NCBI RefSeq assembly: GCF_902805515.1
Contig: NZ_CADCTE010000046.1
Coordinates: 1 to 50,289 of the forward strand
Direction of reading: 5' to 3'
Source: an uncultured Arthrobacter sp.
GTDB taxonomy: Bacteria > Actinomycetota > Actinomycetes > Actinomycetales > Micrococcaceae
DNA: 50,289 nucleotides
Position 1 is the stretch's first letter. Each line of letters starts with the position of its first letter. Below, piece after piece: positions 19,600-28,378 of this stretch. Below the pieces are notes generated by a model. That model was not told where the DNA came from and did not search any database. It saw only the letters and a program-made list of their open reading frames with translations. Both the position numbers and the translations under genes were made by a program.

Positions 19600-21003
19600 C
19601 TAACCGGCCAGTCCCGCCAGCGCGAAGATGGCTGCGGCGATGACGAAGCCCATCACGCCGATCAGGGTCTCCATCACGGTCCACGTGGCCAGGGTGGTCT
19701 TGACGTCCATGCCGAAGAAGCGGCCGACGAGCCAGAACCCCGAGTCGTTGACATGCGAAACAACCACCGATCCGGCGGCGACAGCGATCACCAGCGCGGC
19801 CAGCTGCAGGCCGTTGAACCCCGCATCGGCGACAGCCGGTGCGATGAGCCCCGCAGTGGTGGTGAGGGCGACCGTCGCGGATCCCTGGGCGATGCGCAGG
19901 ATCGACGAGATCATGAAGCCGGCGACGATGAGGGGAATGCCCACCCCGCCGAGCACGTCGGCGAGGGCGGCGCCGATCCCGGAGGTGCGCAGCACCCCGC
20001 CGAACATGCCGCCGGCTCCGGTGATGAGGATGACCGAGCAGACCGGACCCAGCGAGGATTCGAGGAGTTTCTCGAGGTTGCTCCCGGTGGTGCCCCGGCG
20101 CCGGCCGAGGACGAACATGGCGACGAGGACCGAGATCAGCAGCGCCACGGGCGTCTCGCCCAGTGCGCGGAGGATCTGGTACCAGGAGGCGTCCGCCGCG
20201 GTGTCCGGAAGCAGGCCGCCTGCGGCCGCGGTGTTCAGCCCGGTGTTGAGGAAGATGAGTACCAGCGGCAGCAGGAGCACGCCGACCACCGTGCGGAAGC
20301 GCGGCGGGTGGGATTCGGCCTCTGCGTCGGCTTGCCCCAGCAGGGCCGGAACGGGAAGGACAAGCCTCCGGCCCGTCCGAAGTCCGAAGAGGTAGGCGGC
20401 GACGAACCAGGTGGGGATCGCCGTGATGAGTCCGGCGATGACGACGAGGCCGACGTTCGCTTCAAAGAACGTCGATGCGGCGACCGGGCCCGGGTGCGGC
20501 GGCAGGAAGATGTGCATCACCGAGAACGCGCCGGCCGCGGGGAGGCCGTAGCGCAAAACGCCGCCGCCAAGGCGGTGGGCGACGGCGAAGACGACCGGCA
20601 GCATCACCACGAGGCCGGCGTCGAAAAAGATCGGGAAGCCGAAAATCAGTGAGGCAAGACCGAGGGCGAAGGGAGCCCGGTGCTCGCCGAACCTTCCAAT
20701 GAGGGAGTCGGCGAGCGCTTTGGCGCCGCCGCTGGTCTCGACGATCCGGCCCAGCATTGCGCCCAGGCCGACCAGCAGCGCAACCGTGCCCAGCGTGGTG
20801 CCGAAGCCGTTAATCAGGACCGGCACTACCTGGTCCGCGGGGATGCCGGTGGCGAAAGCGGTGCCGAGGCTGACCAGAATGAGCGCGAGCAGCGCGTGCA
20901 GGCGCAGTTTGATGATGAGGAACAGCAGGACGGCGATGGCTGCTGCCGCGATGAGCAGCAGCGGACCTGCGCCAAGTGTTTGGGTCCATCCTTCGATCTC
21001 CAT
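19600..21003 (-). CDS. GntP-family gluconate:H+ symporter
   Basis: 467-residue inner-membrane transporter with about 12-14 helices. Family marks: LLVGLGAMLGRIVETSGGA, FGFPIFFDAGLVVMLPVV, MHIFLPPHPGPVAAS and SHVNDSGFWLVGRFFGM near the C-terminus. The family imports gluconate and related sugar acids. I start at ATG 21003 because GGAAGGAAATTC precedes it; a GTG at 21021 is less likely. No gluconate kinase or GntR is adjacent. Confidence 0.9.
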   Translation of the reverse strand: MEIEGWTQTLGAGPLLLIAAAAIAVLLFLIIKLRLHALLALILVSLGTAFATGIPADQVVPVLINGFGTTLGTVALLVGLGAMLGRIVETSGGAKALADSLIGRFGEHRAPFALGLASLIFGFPIFFDAGLVVMLPVVFAVAHRLGGGVLRYGLPAAGAFSVMHIFLPPHPGPVAASTFFEANVGLVVIAGLITAIPTWFVAAYLFGLRTGRRLVLPVPALLGQADAEAESHPPRFRTVVGVLLLPLVLIFLNTGLNTAAAGGLLPDTAADASWYQILRALGETPVALLISVLVAMFVLGRRRGTTGSNLEKLLESSLGPVCSVILITGAGGMFGGVLRTSGIGAALADVLGGVGIPLIVAGFMISSILRIAQGSATVALTTTAGLIAPAVADAGFNGLQLAALVIAVAAGSVVVSHVNDSGFWLVGRFFGMDVKTTLATWTVMETLIGVMGFVIAAAIFALAGLAG

Positions 21004-21387
21004 GAATTTCCTTCCAATCACCGAGGGCAGTTTCTACCGGGCTGTGCGTGGCGCCGGAGACCGACCGCACCGGCGGCCTGCGCGTCGGTTGATCGTACCT
21101 TTCGGGCAGCCGCTGTCCCAGAAGCAGGGCCGGTGTCCGCACAATTCCGCCAGCACACCGAAGGAAGCGGGCCGGTTCTTGGGCCGAGGGCGGGGTTTCC
21201 GGTGGGCGCGCACGATAGCCGACGGCAGGAAAAAGCGGATAGACGCCCCGAATGTATTGATGAAGTGAAGGTGCCGGTGTTCAATGATCCCAGTGCTCCA
21301 CGGTCAGTGGATCCGTCAACGACGACGGCCCTGTCGAGCACCGGCCGGGCCTGACCTCCCGCGCTGACCTCGACCGAAGGAGGCACG
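21004..21387. other. 384-bp gap between gntP-type gene and ABC operon
   Basis: Divergent promoter region. The only structure noted is CAGTG twice nine bases apart (around 21291-21309). GAAGGAGG before 21388 is the ribosome site of the ABC operon. No gene is supported. Confidence 0.4.
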
Positions 21388-22776
21388 ATGCTCAATCGAC
21401 GACTGACCGCCGGGTCGGTGCTCATGACGGCCCTGCTGGCCGTCACCGGGTGCACCGGATCCGGGGAAACCTCGGAGGACGACGGCGCCCTGATCGTTTG
21501 GACGACGGAGGACGTCGCCGAGCGGGTGGCGACCCAGCAGGCAATCATGGACCGCTTCACGGAGAGCACCGGCACGGAAGTCGAGCTCGTCGCAATCGCC
21601 GAGGACCAGCTGTCGTCGGTGCTTTCGTCCTCCGCAGCGGCCGGGGAGCTGCCCGACGTGATCGGCGCGCTGTCCCTGAACGGCATGAACCAGTTGTACA
21701 CCGACGGCCTGCTTGACACCGGTGCGGCAGCCGACGTCGTCGAGGAGCTGGGAACGGACACCTTCTCAGCCCGCGCGCTCGAGCTGACGTCCGCGGAGGG
21801 CGAGCAGCTCTCGGTGCCCAGCGACGCGTTCGCGCAGCTGCTGTACTACCGCAAGGACCTCTTCGAGGAGGAGGGCCTTGACGCCCCCGACAGCTACGAA
21901 GCCATCGAAGCCGCCGCCAAGGCCCTCGACGCCGAGGGCATGGCCGGGATCGTGGCCGCAACGGCTCCCGCCGACTCCTTCACCCAGCAGACCTTTGAGC
22001 AGATCGCCCTGGCCAACGGGTGCGAGCTGGTCGATTCCGAGGGTGAGGTCACCCTTGACAGCAGCCAGTGCGAGGACGCATTCAGCTTCTACGGAAACCT
22101 CATCCGCGACTACTCCGTTCCGGGCAACCAGGACGCGGACACCACCCGAGCCAGCTACTTCGCCGGCGAAGCGGCGATGACCGTGTGGTCCTCCTTCATG
22201 CTCGACGAGCTGGCCGGCCTCCGCAACGATGCCCTGCCGACCTGCCCCGAGTGCGGGGACAACCCCCGGTTCCTCGCCGAGAACACCGGGATCGTCAGTG
22301 CGATCCAGGGCCCTGACGGGGAGGAACCCGCCGGGTACGGGGAGGTCGTCTCCTGGAACATCCTCAACGACGCCTCGGCCGAGGCCACGGACCTGGTGAC
22401 GTTCATGATGAGCGAGGGCTACGAGGACTGGCTCGGGGTGGCACCGGAGGGCAAACTGCCGGTGCGCCTTGGAACCGCCGACGCTCCCACCGAGTACGTG
22501 GACGCCTGGCAGTCCCTCGAGGCTGGGGTGGAGACCCGGGCGCTGCTCTCCGATATCTATCCTGCCGAGACCCTGCAGGCGCTGACGGAGAGCACCGACA
22601 CCTTCAAGCGCTGGGGCATTCCCCAGGGCCAGGGAGCCCTGGCCGCGGCCGTGGGCGGCCAGTTCATCGCTCCGCAGATCGTGGCCCAGATGATCAGTGC
22701 GGGCAGCAGCGGCGCGGACGCCGCCGCGCAGGCCCAGGAGGAGGCCGAGGGTCTCAAGGCCGACCTGGGCCAGTAG
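21388..22776 (+). CDS. sugar ABC transporter substrate-binding lipoprotein
   Basis: 462-residue extracellular lipoprotein of the family 1 (sugar) binding proteins. Signal peptide with lipobox LLAVTGC, then LIVWTTEDVAERVATQQAI, DAFAQLLYYRKDLFEEEGLDAP and a C-terminal domain with WGIPQGQ. A pair of Cys in CPECGD (about residue 288) is unusual for the family. Strong ribosome site GAAGGAGG. First gene of an importer operon with two permeases; the ligand is unknown. Confidence 0.9.
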   Translation: MLNRRLTAGSVLMTALLAVTGCTGSGETSEDDGALIVWTTEDVAERVATQQAIMDRFTESTGTEVELVAIAEDQLSSVLSSSAAAGELPDVIGALSLNGMNQLYTDGLLDTGAAADVVEELGTDTFSARALELTSAEGEQLSVPSDAFAQLLYYRKDLFEEEGLDAPDSYEAIEAAAKALDAEGMAGIVAATAPADSFTQQTFEQIALANGCELVDSEGEVTLDSSQCEDAFSFYGNLIRDYSVPGNQDADTTRASYFAGEAAMTVWSSFMLDELAGLRNDALPTCPECGDNPRFLAENTGIVSAIQGPDGEEPAGYGEVVSWNILNDASAEATDLVTFMMSEGYEDWLGVAPEGKLPVRLGTADAPTEYVDAWQSLEAGVETRALLSDIYPAETLQALTESTDTFKRWGIPQGQGALAAAVGGQFIAPQIVAQMISAGSSGADAAAQAQEEAEGLKADLGQ

Positions 22777-22830
22777 CATGCCACCACCTGCGCGGACGCC
22801 GTCCGGTATCCGCCCGCTGTAAGGAGCGCT

Positions 22831-23793
22831 ATGTCCGCACTTCCGCTTCGGCCACCCCGACGACGCACCCTGTCCCAGCGCGACGCCCGCACCGGTATCG
22901 CCCTGATGTCGCCAACCCTGATCATCGTGCTCGCGGTCGTCGTCGTGCCGCTGCTGTGGTCGATCCTGATTGCGTTCCAGCAGCTCAAACTGCTGGAAAT
23001 CGGCACCGCCAACCCGTTCCGGTCCCTGACCCTGGCGAACTTCGAGCGGGTCTTCGCCTCCGGTGGGCTCTGGGTGAGCCTCGGCACCACGCTCGTCTAC
23101 ACGGCCGGGTCGGTCCTGCTGTCCATTGGCATCGGGCTGCTGGCGGCAATGGCCGTTCGCCGGCCGTTCCGGGGACGGAACTTCGTGCGGGCCGCGTTCC
23201 TGCTGCCGTACGTGGCGCCGGTCGTGGCGGTGACCTTCGTGTGGCGCACCATGCTCAACCCGCAGTTCGGCATCGTCAACGAGGTGGGCCAGTCCACCTT
23301 CGGGTGGGCCGACCCCATACCGTTCCTGTCAGAAGCGCAGCGCACGGTGGAGTTCCTCGGAGCGCAGTTTCCAATCCCGACCGCGCTGCTGACCGCCATC
23401 GCCTTCGAAGGCTGGCGTTACTTCCCCTTCGCCTTCCTGTTCCTCATGGCCCGGCTTGAGGCACTGTCCGCGGAGTCGGAGGAAGCGGCGCTCGTGGACG
23501 GGGCGAGCCCCCTGCAGACCTTCCGCTACATCATCCTGCCCCAGCTGATGCCGGTCATCGCGCTGCTCGCGGTGCTGCGCACCATCTGGACGTTCAACGA
23601 GTTCGACGACATTTTCCTGCTGACCGGCGGAGCAGCCGGCACCGGGGTCGCCAGCGTCCGGGTGTACGAGTTCCTCACGGTCCAGCGCAACGTCGGTGCC
23701 GCCGCGGCACAGTCGCTGGTCCTCGCGGTCGTGCTCGTCCTGATGCTGGCCGTCTATCTGTTTCTGATGCGCAGGAGGGGAGAACGGCTGTGA
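22831..23793 (+). CDS. sugar ABC transporter permease, MalF-like
   Basis: 320 residues, six membrane helices, and the permease EAA loop EEAALVDGASPLQTFRYIILP that docks the ATPase. AAGGAG lies before ATG 22831. Overlaps the next permease by 4 bases (GTGA). Confidence 0.93.
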   Translation: MSALPLRPPRRRTLSQRDARTGIALMSPTLIIVLAVVVVPLLWSILIAFQQLKLLEIGTANPFRSLTLANFERVFASGGLWVSLGTTLVYTAGSVLLSIGIGLLAAMAVRRPFRGRNFVRAAFLLPYVAPVVAVTFVWRTMLNPQFGIVNEVGQSTFGWADPIPFLSEAQRTVEFLGAQFPIPTALLTAIAFEGWRYFPFAFLFLMARLEALSAESEEAALVDGASPLQTFRYIILPQLMPVIALLAVLRTIWTFNEFDDIFLLTGGAAGTGVASVRVYEFLTVQRNVGAAAAQSLVLAVVLVLMLAVYLFLMRRRGERL

Positions 23794-24737
23794 GCGCACC
23801 CACCACACCCGGAACACAGACAAGTACGGCGCCCGCGCCGAGGCCGCCGGAGGTTCAGCGGGTCCGGGGGTCCCGCCGGCACGAGATCGAACGGCGCAGC
23901 CTGCGCATCCTGCGGTGGGTGGTCATCATCGGCCTCCTCATCGTCACCCTGCTGCCGTTCTACTACATGGTGCTGCTCTCCCTCCGGCCGATCGAGGCAC
24001 TGCTGCGCAACCCCAGCTCGCTCATCATTCCGCCGGCGGAGTTCACCCTGTCCTCCTACCAGCAGGTGCTCGCCTCGACGGCCGCCGGCGGCCAGGGCTT
24101 CGGACGGTTCATCGCCAACAGTGCCCTGGTCGCGGTCAGCGCTGTGATCATCTCCCTGATCGTCGCCGTCCCCGGGGCCTACGCGATCGCCCGCCTGCCG
24201 TTCTTCGGCCACCGGCAGGTGAACGCGCTTTTCCTCGCCGCGTACCTGTTCCCCGCCATCGTCATGGCGATCCCGCTCTTTGTGCTCTTCACCCGGGTGG
24301 GCCTGCGCGGCTCGCTGGTGGGCCTGATCCTTGTGTACATCGCGCAGACGGTGCCCGTGGCGATCTATATGCTCCGCAACTACCTCGACACCGTGCCCGT
24401 CGCCGTAGAGGAGGCAGGGCTCGTCGACGGGCTCACCCGGATCGGGGTGCTGCGGCGGATCAGCCTGCCCCTCGTTATGCCGTCGATCATGGCCACCGGG
24501 CTGTTCATTTTCATGATCGCGTGGAATGAGTTCCTCTTCGCGCTGCTGTTCCTCGTCGAACGGCGTGAAAGCTGGACGGTCTCCCTGGGCCTTTCACAGC
24601 TCTCGGGCAGCGCCGAGATTCCCACCACGGTGCTGATGGCCGGCTCGGTCGTCCTGACCCTGCCGATTCTCATCCTGTTCTTCTCGACCGAGCGGCTGCT
24701 CACCGGCGGGCTCACCGCCGGTGCGGAAAAGGGCTGA
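23790..24737 (+). CDS. sugar ABC transporter permease, MalG-like
   Basis: 315 residues, six membrane helices after a Pro-rich cytosolic N-terminus, EAA loop VEEAGLVDGLTRIGVLRRISLP. GTG 23790 overlaps the previous gene. No ATP-binding gene follows: the operon stops here and the next gene is on the other strand, so the importer probably uses a shared MsiK-type ATPase encoded elsewhere. Confidence 0.93.
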   Translation: MSAPTTPGTQTSTAPAPRPPEVQRVRGSRRHEIERRSLRILRWVVIIGLLIVTLLPFYYMVLLSLRPIEALLRNPSSLIIPPAEFTLSSYQQVLASTAAGGQGFGRFIANSALVAVSAVIISLIVAVPGAYAIARLPFFGHRQVNALFLAAYLFPAIVMAIPLFVLFTRVGLRGSLVGLILVYIAQTVPVAIYMLRNYLDTVPVAVEEAGLVDGLTRIGVLRRISLPLVMPSIMATGLFIFMIAWNEFLFALLFLVERRESWTVSLGLSQLSGSAEIPTTVLMAGSVVLTLPILILFFSTERLLTGGLTAGAEKG

Positions 24738-24753
24738 ACCGCAGCGGCGGGTA

Positions 24754-25194
24754 TCAGGCGGTGCCGACTCTTCGGCCGGAGATGGTCGAGGGCCGGAGTC
24801 CGATGAAGCGGGCCCGGAAGCCGCCCGCCCAGGGCTCCTCCGTGGAACGGCCCCACAGGGTCTTCAGTAGGTCTTCATCGTCGACCGCTTCAGGGCGGCC
24901 CTGCGCGAGCACCGTCCACCCGGCCATGGCCTCGGGCTGCACGTCGTCGACCTGGAAGGCGGATGAACCAAGCGGTGCCCGCCCGAGCTCGCCCTCCTCC
25001 GACGTCCTGAAGTAGATCCCGCCGTCGTGGACCACGTAGTTCACGGGAAAGATGTAGAGCGATCCCTCTTTCGTGAACCCGATGCGGCCGGTATGCCGCG
25101 TGGAAAGCAGCGCCCAGCATTCGTCGGGGGAGAGCTCAGCGGAGGCGTGCAGGGTGCCCGGCATTTCCCAGTATTCGTTGTCGACGTGTTCCAC
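24754..25194 (-). CDS. pyridoxamine 5'-phosphate oxidase-fold protein
   Basis: 146 residues of the PNPOx-like split-barrel group (HTGRIGFTKEGSLYIFPVNYVV, IYFRTSEEGELGRAPLGS, AWAV-type GWTVLAQGRPEAV). Relatives bind FMN, F420 or heme and many belong to hypoxia or stress regulons. GTG start 25194 preceded by GAGAGGAC. Paralogue of the gene at 25537; the two share layout throughout. Confidence 0.82.
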   Translation of the reverse strand: MEHVDNEYWEMPGTLHASAELSPDECWALLSTRHTGRIGFTKEGSLYIFPVNYVVHDGGIYFRTSEEGELGRAPLGSSAFQVDDVQPEAMAGWTVLAQGRPEAVDDEDLLKTLWGRSTEEPWAGGFRARFIGLRPSTISGRRVGTA

Positions 25195-25536
25195 CCGGTG
25201 TCCTCTCGGAAGGCTTGAGCCGGGAGCGGACGCCCCGGCGATGGGCTGGCCCTCCCTAGGCTACCGACCCCCGGGCTGCCTGTGCAGCCCCGGCAGGGGC
25301 CCTTTCTCCGGCGCCGTGCCCCGCTGCCTCGGTGCACATCCGGAGACCCCCGGCACCAGAGGCCGTTGGACCCTGTGCGTCCCGGCGGTCCGGTGGGACG
25401 CTCGGGGCAGCGCGGGCGCCGCCGGTGTCCGCGACGCCAGCCGCTCGGCTCGGTGAGCCACAGGGTCCTGCTGAACCTTAGCTGTCCGACGCTCGTCACC
25501 CGCCCGGCGGTGCCGGCCCCTGCCTGACCAGCCGCG
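25195..25536. other. 342-bp gap between the two PNPOx genes
   Basis: No supported gene. It contains a small hairpin, GGGCTGC (25273-25279) pairing with GCAGCCC (25284-25290). No clear box or promoter. Confidence 0.4.
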
Positions 25537-25989
25537 CTACTCGTCCCGCGCGGCTGTGCGCGAGGCGGTCGGGGGTGCCTCGGCGACGGTGAACCTGCGC
25601 CCGGTGACGCCGTCCGGAGTGACCCGCACGAACCGGTCCTTCCGCCCGGACTCCCAGGGGTGGACGGGCAGGTCGATGGTGTCAAGCAGTTCCTTGGTTG
25701 TCGAAATGGTGCGTGCTACGCCCTTGACGACCACACTCCAGGCCCTGGATCCGCTGTCGTCGAGCCCGTCGGCTTGAACCGCGATGGGCGCCTCGTCAAT
25801 GGCCGCACGCGCCTTGGTTCCCTCGGAGGTTCGAAAGACCACGGTGCCGTGATCGACCTGGATGTTGACCGGGAAGATCTCGGGCTGGCCCTCGACGCAC
25901 AGGGCCAGCCGTGCCACCGAGGCGGTGCGCAGCAGGCGCCAGCACTCGTCGGCTGTAAGGACTTCGGTCTGCTCGGCTGCGGGTTCCAT
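25537..25989 (-). CDS. pyridoxamine 5'-phosphate oxidase-fold protein, second copy
   Basis: 150 residues, same split-barrel family: ECWRLLRTASVARLALCVEG, IFPVNIQVDHGTVVFRTSEG, AWSVVVKGVARTI. ATG 25989 is six bases after TAGGCT, so probably leaderless, and a DosR-like box is centred about 43 bases upstream of the predicted RNA start. Its partner across the divergent promoter region is a universal stress protein, as in mycobacterial dormancy regulons. Confidence 0.84.
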   Translation of the reverse strand: MEPAAEQTEVLTADECWRLLRTASVARLALCVEGQPEIFPVNIQVDHGTVVFRTSEGTKARAAIDEAPIAVQADGLDDSGSRAWSVVVKGVARTISTTKELLDTIDLPVHPWESGRKDRFVRVTPDGVTGRRFTVAEAPPTASRTAARDE

Positions 25990-25995
25990 ACGGTC

Positions 25996-26038
25996 AGCCT
26001 AGGAGTCCGGCCGCCGGTTGGACAGGGCCAAATTTCCC
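25996..26038 (-). promoter_or_regulatory. leaderless -10 plus DosR-like box of PNPOx gene
   Basis: TAGGCT (25996-26001, minus strand) is the -10. GGGCCAAATTTCCC (26025-26038) matches the mycobacterial DosR core GGGACTwwAGTCCC at 10 of 14 positions and sits at about -36 to -49. Confidence 0.4.
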
Positions 26039-26098
26039 TCGTTCGACGGCGGGACCGCGCAGCGGAGCGGGAGGTCCGGTCGGGTGCCACCGAGGCAC

Positions 26099-26112
26099 GG
26101 GACCAAAGCCCC
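26099..26112. promoter_or_regulatory. DosR-like box
   Basis: GGGACCAAAGCCCC matches the DosR core GGGACTwwAGTCCC at 12 of 14 positions. It lies 156 bases before the universal stress gene and 110 before the PNPOx start. Confidence 0.45.
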
Positions 26113-26267
26113 TTTCCACGATGGGGCGGGCGCTCGATGCTTGAAGGGTTCGATGCTTGGCGCGGCGACCAGGGTGCAGGAGGAACCATGGAAGGGAAGG
26201 CAGGCGGGAAGGCCCGCGCAGGATGTCCTAGGGCGGGCCGGCCGGGGCCCGCCGCGGCGGTGGCGGC

Positions 26268-27167
26268 ATGAACGGCCCCGCGCTCCCGGTCCTCGTGGGC
26301 TACGACGGATCCGACGAGGCCGGCACGGCCGTCCGGTGGGCCGCGCGGTACGCCCAGAGCACCTCGCTGCCGCTGACCGTGGTGCACTGCTGGATCTGGC
26401 CGCTGTTCACCCACAACCTCGGCCCTGTCCGGGGTGTGGAGGGCAGCGGTCTGCGCCATGCCGCGGAGGCCGCTCTGGAGGAGGGTCGGGAGATCGCGGT
26501 GGAGACCGCCCCCGGTCTGGGGGTCGACACCCGTCTGGTGACCGGGTATCCCGCCGCCGTGATGACGACCCTGTCCCGCAACGCCTCCATGGTGGTCTCC
26601 GGCAGCCGTGGGCTTGGCGGATTCCTCGGTCAACTGGTGGGTTCGGTGAGCCTGCACCTGGCCGCCGGAGCCCACTGCCCCGTGGCCGTGATCCGCCAGA
26701 CCCCTGCAGAGGGTGCACCCGTCGTTGCCGCCGTTGACGGTTCCGAGGAAAGTCTTGGGGCCCTGGTGCTGGCCTGCCGCATCGCCGTCCAGCAGGGTGC
26801 GGTGCTGGAGGTGGTCCATGTGGGGCAGGACCTTCCGGCCTCGCTGCTGCGCCGGCGCACGCAGCCGGCGCCGCAGGATGAGTCGATCCTGCGTCGGGCC
26901 GTCGAACTGGCGCACGCAACGGAGCCCGAACTCACCGTTAAAGAGGTACCGCTGATGAGCCGGTCGGTGCCCGGAAGCCTGCTTAAGCTGACCAGCGATG
27001 CCTTCTGCCTCGTCCTCGGGGCCAAGGGAATGGGTGGTCTCGGTACGCGCCTCGGCTCGACGGTCCACGCGGTGCTCCACCACTCGAAGGGGAACGTGGT
27101 CATCTGGCGGAGCACCGCGGCTCCGGCCCCGGATGCGCCGGGTGATGAAGGGGAGGCGGAGGGGTAG
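26268..27167 (+). CDS. tandem universal stress protein
   Basis: 299 residues with two UspA domains (about 5-145 and 150-290). Domain 1 has VLVGYDGSDEA and the ATP-binding SGSRGLGGFLGQLVGSVS; domain 2 has VVAAVDGSEES and LGAKGMGGLGTRLGSTV, also compatible with nucleotide binding. Tandem Usp proteins are frequent in actinobacterial hypoxia regulons. ATG 26268; no good ribosome site. A 10-base direct repeat TCGATGCTTG lies upstream (26134 and 26150). Confidence 0.9.
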   Translation: MNGPALPVLVGYDGSDEAGTAVRWAARYAQSTSLPLTVVHCWIWPLFTHNLGPVRGVEGSGLRHAAEAALEEGREIAVETAPGLGVDTRLVTGYPAAVMTTLSRNASMVVSGSRGLGGFLGQLVGSVSLHLAAGAHCPVAVIRQTPAEGAPVVAAVDGSEESLGALVLACRIAVQQGAVLEVVHVGQDLPASLLRRRTQPAPQDESILRRAVELAHATEPELTVKEVPLMSRSVPGSLLKLTSDAFCLVLGAKGMGGLGTRLGSTVHAVLHHSKGNVVIWRSTAAPAPDAPGDEGEAEG

Positions 27168-27248
27168 CACTCCCGCCTGCCGGAGTGGAGCCGCGGCGGG
27201 CGAAACCCAGACGGGCTGGCTGCCGCGGATGGTGCGGACGGCCGGGGC

Positions 27249-27812
27249 TCAGGCCGGCTGCAGGCGCAGGCGGGTGGTGGCCCGGGAGATCTCGTCGAGC
27301 ACGGCCGACGCCTGGCGGTCCGGTGCCCTCCGGTCGACGAGCCCGCCGGTCTCGTCGAACGCCGCATAGGCCTTCGCCAGGATGACCTGCTCGCGGAGTG
27401 GCACCATGCCCAGTTCGACGACGACCTGCCGGAGCTGCTCGACCGCACGGATGCCGCCGCCCGGGCCCCCGTACCCGACGAAGCCCACCGGCTTGCCGTT
27501 CCACTCGTGGTACAGGTGGTCCAGGGCGTTTTTCAGCACGGCGGGGTAGCCGTGGTTGTACTCCGGAGTTACCAGGATGTACCCGTCGGCCTGGGCGATC
27601 TTTGTGCCCCACGCCCGCGCCGCAGGGTCCGGTGACGGACCGAACGCGGGAGGTACCGGCGCGTTGAAGAACGGCAGCGGCCAGTCGGCGAGGTCGAGGA
27701 ACTCAGTCGTGAAGTCGGTCCGGGCCCGCGCATGGTCCATGAACCATCGGGCCACCTTCTCGCCGACCCTGCCCTCCCGGGTGGAACCGAGGATGATCTG
27801 CACATGTGCCAC
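27249..27812 (-). CDS. NAD(P)H-dependent FMN reductase
   Basis: 187-residue flavodoxin-fold reductase. FMN-phosphate loop GSTREGRVGEK, and PEYNHGYPAVLKNALDHL with the flavin-stacking Tyr. Cytosolic; may reduce quinones or azo compounds. GTG 27812 has GGAGG six bases before it. Divergent from a marR gene with a dyad operator between, so probably repressed by that MarR. Confidence 0.9.
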   Translation of the reverse strand: MAHVQIILGSTREGRVGEKVARWFMDHARARTDFTTEFLDLADWPLPFFNAPVPPAFGPSPDPAARAWGTKIAQADGYILVTPEYNHGYPAVLKNALDHLYHEWNGKPVGFVGYGGPGGGIRAVEQLRQVVVELGMVPLREQVILAKAYAAFDETGGLVDRRAPDRQASAVLDEISRATTRLRLQPA

Positions 27813-27865
27813 TTGGGTCCTCCGCAGGATCGATTCAACGCCGAATAGTCCTAGTTTCCCACCAC

Positions 27866-27903
27866 AGTTGAAGTAGTCAACTATCTATTCCAACAAGTAC
27901 CGT
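27866..27903. promoter_or_regulatory. MarR operator dyad and marR -10
   Basis: AGTTGA-AGTAG-TCAACT (27866-27882) is a perfect dyad in the divergent gap. TACCGT (27898-27903) is six bases before the marR ATG, so the dyad covers the -35 region of marR and suits autorepression. Confidence 0.65.
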
Positions 27904-27909
27904 GCCTTC

Positions 27910-28335
27910 ATGCCATCGCGCCAGGAATCGACCTTCGAACTCGTTCAACTCGTGATCCGCCTTGGCGAACGGATGCGGCAGCACTATGCCCGCCGCGCCG
28001 ACGAATTTGACCTCACCCCGACACAGGCCCAGGTGCTGCGCGAGCTGACAGCCGGCCCCGCACCCATGGGCGAACTCGCCGTGCGGTTGTCGTGCGATGC
28101 CTCCAACATGACGGGCGTCTCGGACCGGCTGGAAGCCCGCGGCCTGCTCGAACGGCTCCCGTCACCGGGGGACCGGCGGGTGAAGGTGCTGTCCCTGACC
28201 GACGACGGCCGGGCGCTCCACCGCAGCCTGTGGACCCGGCTCATGGACAATTCCCCGGTTGCCGAGGGGCTGAATGAGGCCGAGCAGGAAACTTTGAAGA
28301 TGCTTCTGCAGAAGCTGGAGCGTGCAGGCGGGTAG
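27910..28335 (+). CDS. MarR-family transcriptional regulator
   Basis: 141 residues with the MarR winged helix: LTPTQAQVLRELTAG, MGELAVRLSCDASNMTGVSDRLEARGLLERLPSPGDRRVKVLSLTDDGR (wing with the conserved DxR). Likely represses itself and the divergent FMN reductase in response to quinone or phenolic stress (inference from layout). Confidence 0.92.
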   Translation: MPSRQESTFELVQLVIRLGERMRQHYARRADEFDLTPTQAQVLRELTAGPAPMGELAVRLSCDASNMTGVSDRLEARGLLERLPSPGDRRVKVLSLTDDGRALHRSLWTRLMDNSPVAEGLNEAEQETLKMLLQKLERAGG

Positions 28336-28366
28336 GAGGCTGCGGGCGTCCATCCCGGGCCATCAC

Positions 28367-28372
28367 TAGGAT
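28367..28372 (+). promoter_or_regulatory. leaderless-type -10 (TAGGAT)
   Basis: Six bases before the ATG of the APH-fold gene. Confidence 0.45.
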
Positions 28373-28378
28373 CGGAGA

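Noticed and set aside
26134..26159. Direct repeat TCGATGCTTG before the stress gene
   Set aside because: Only two copies of ten bases; no support for a functional site.
25716..27170. 484-codon minus-strand frame
   Set aside because: Crosses the PNPOx promoter and lies opposite the universal stress gene, which has clear domains.
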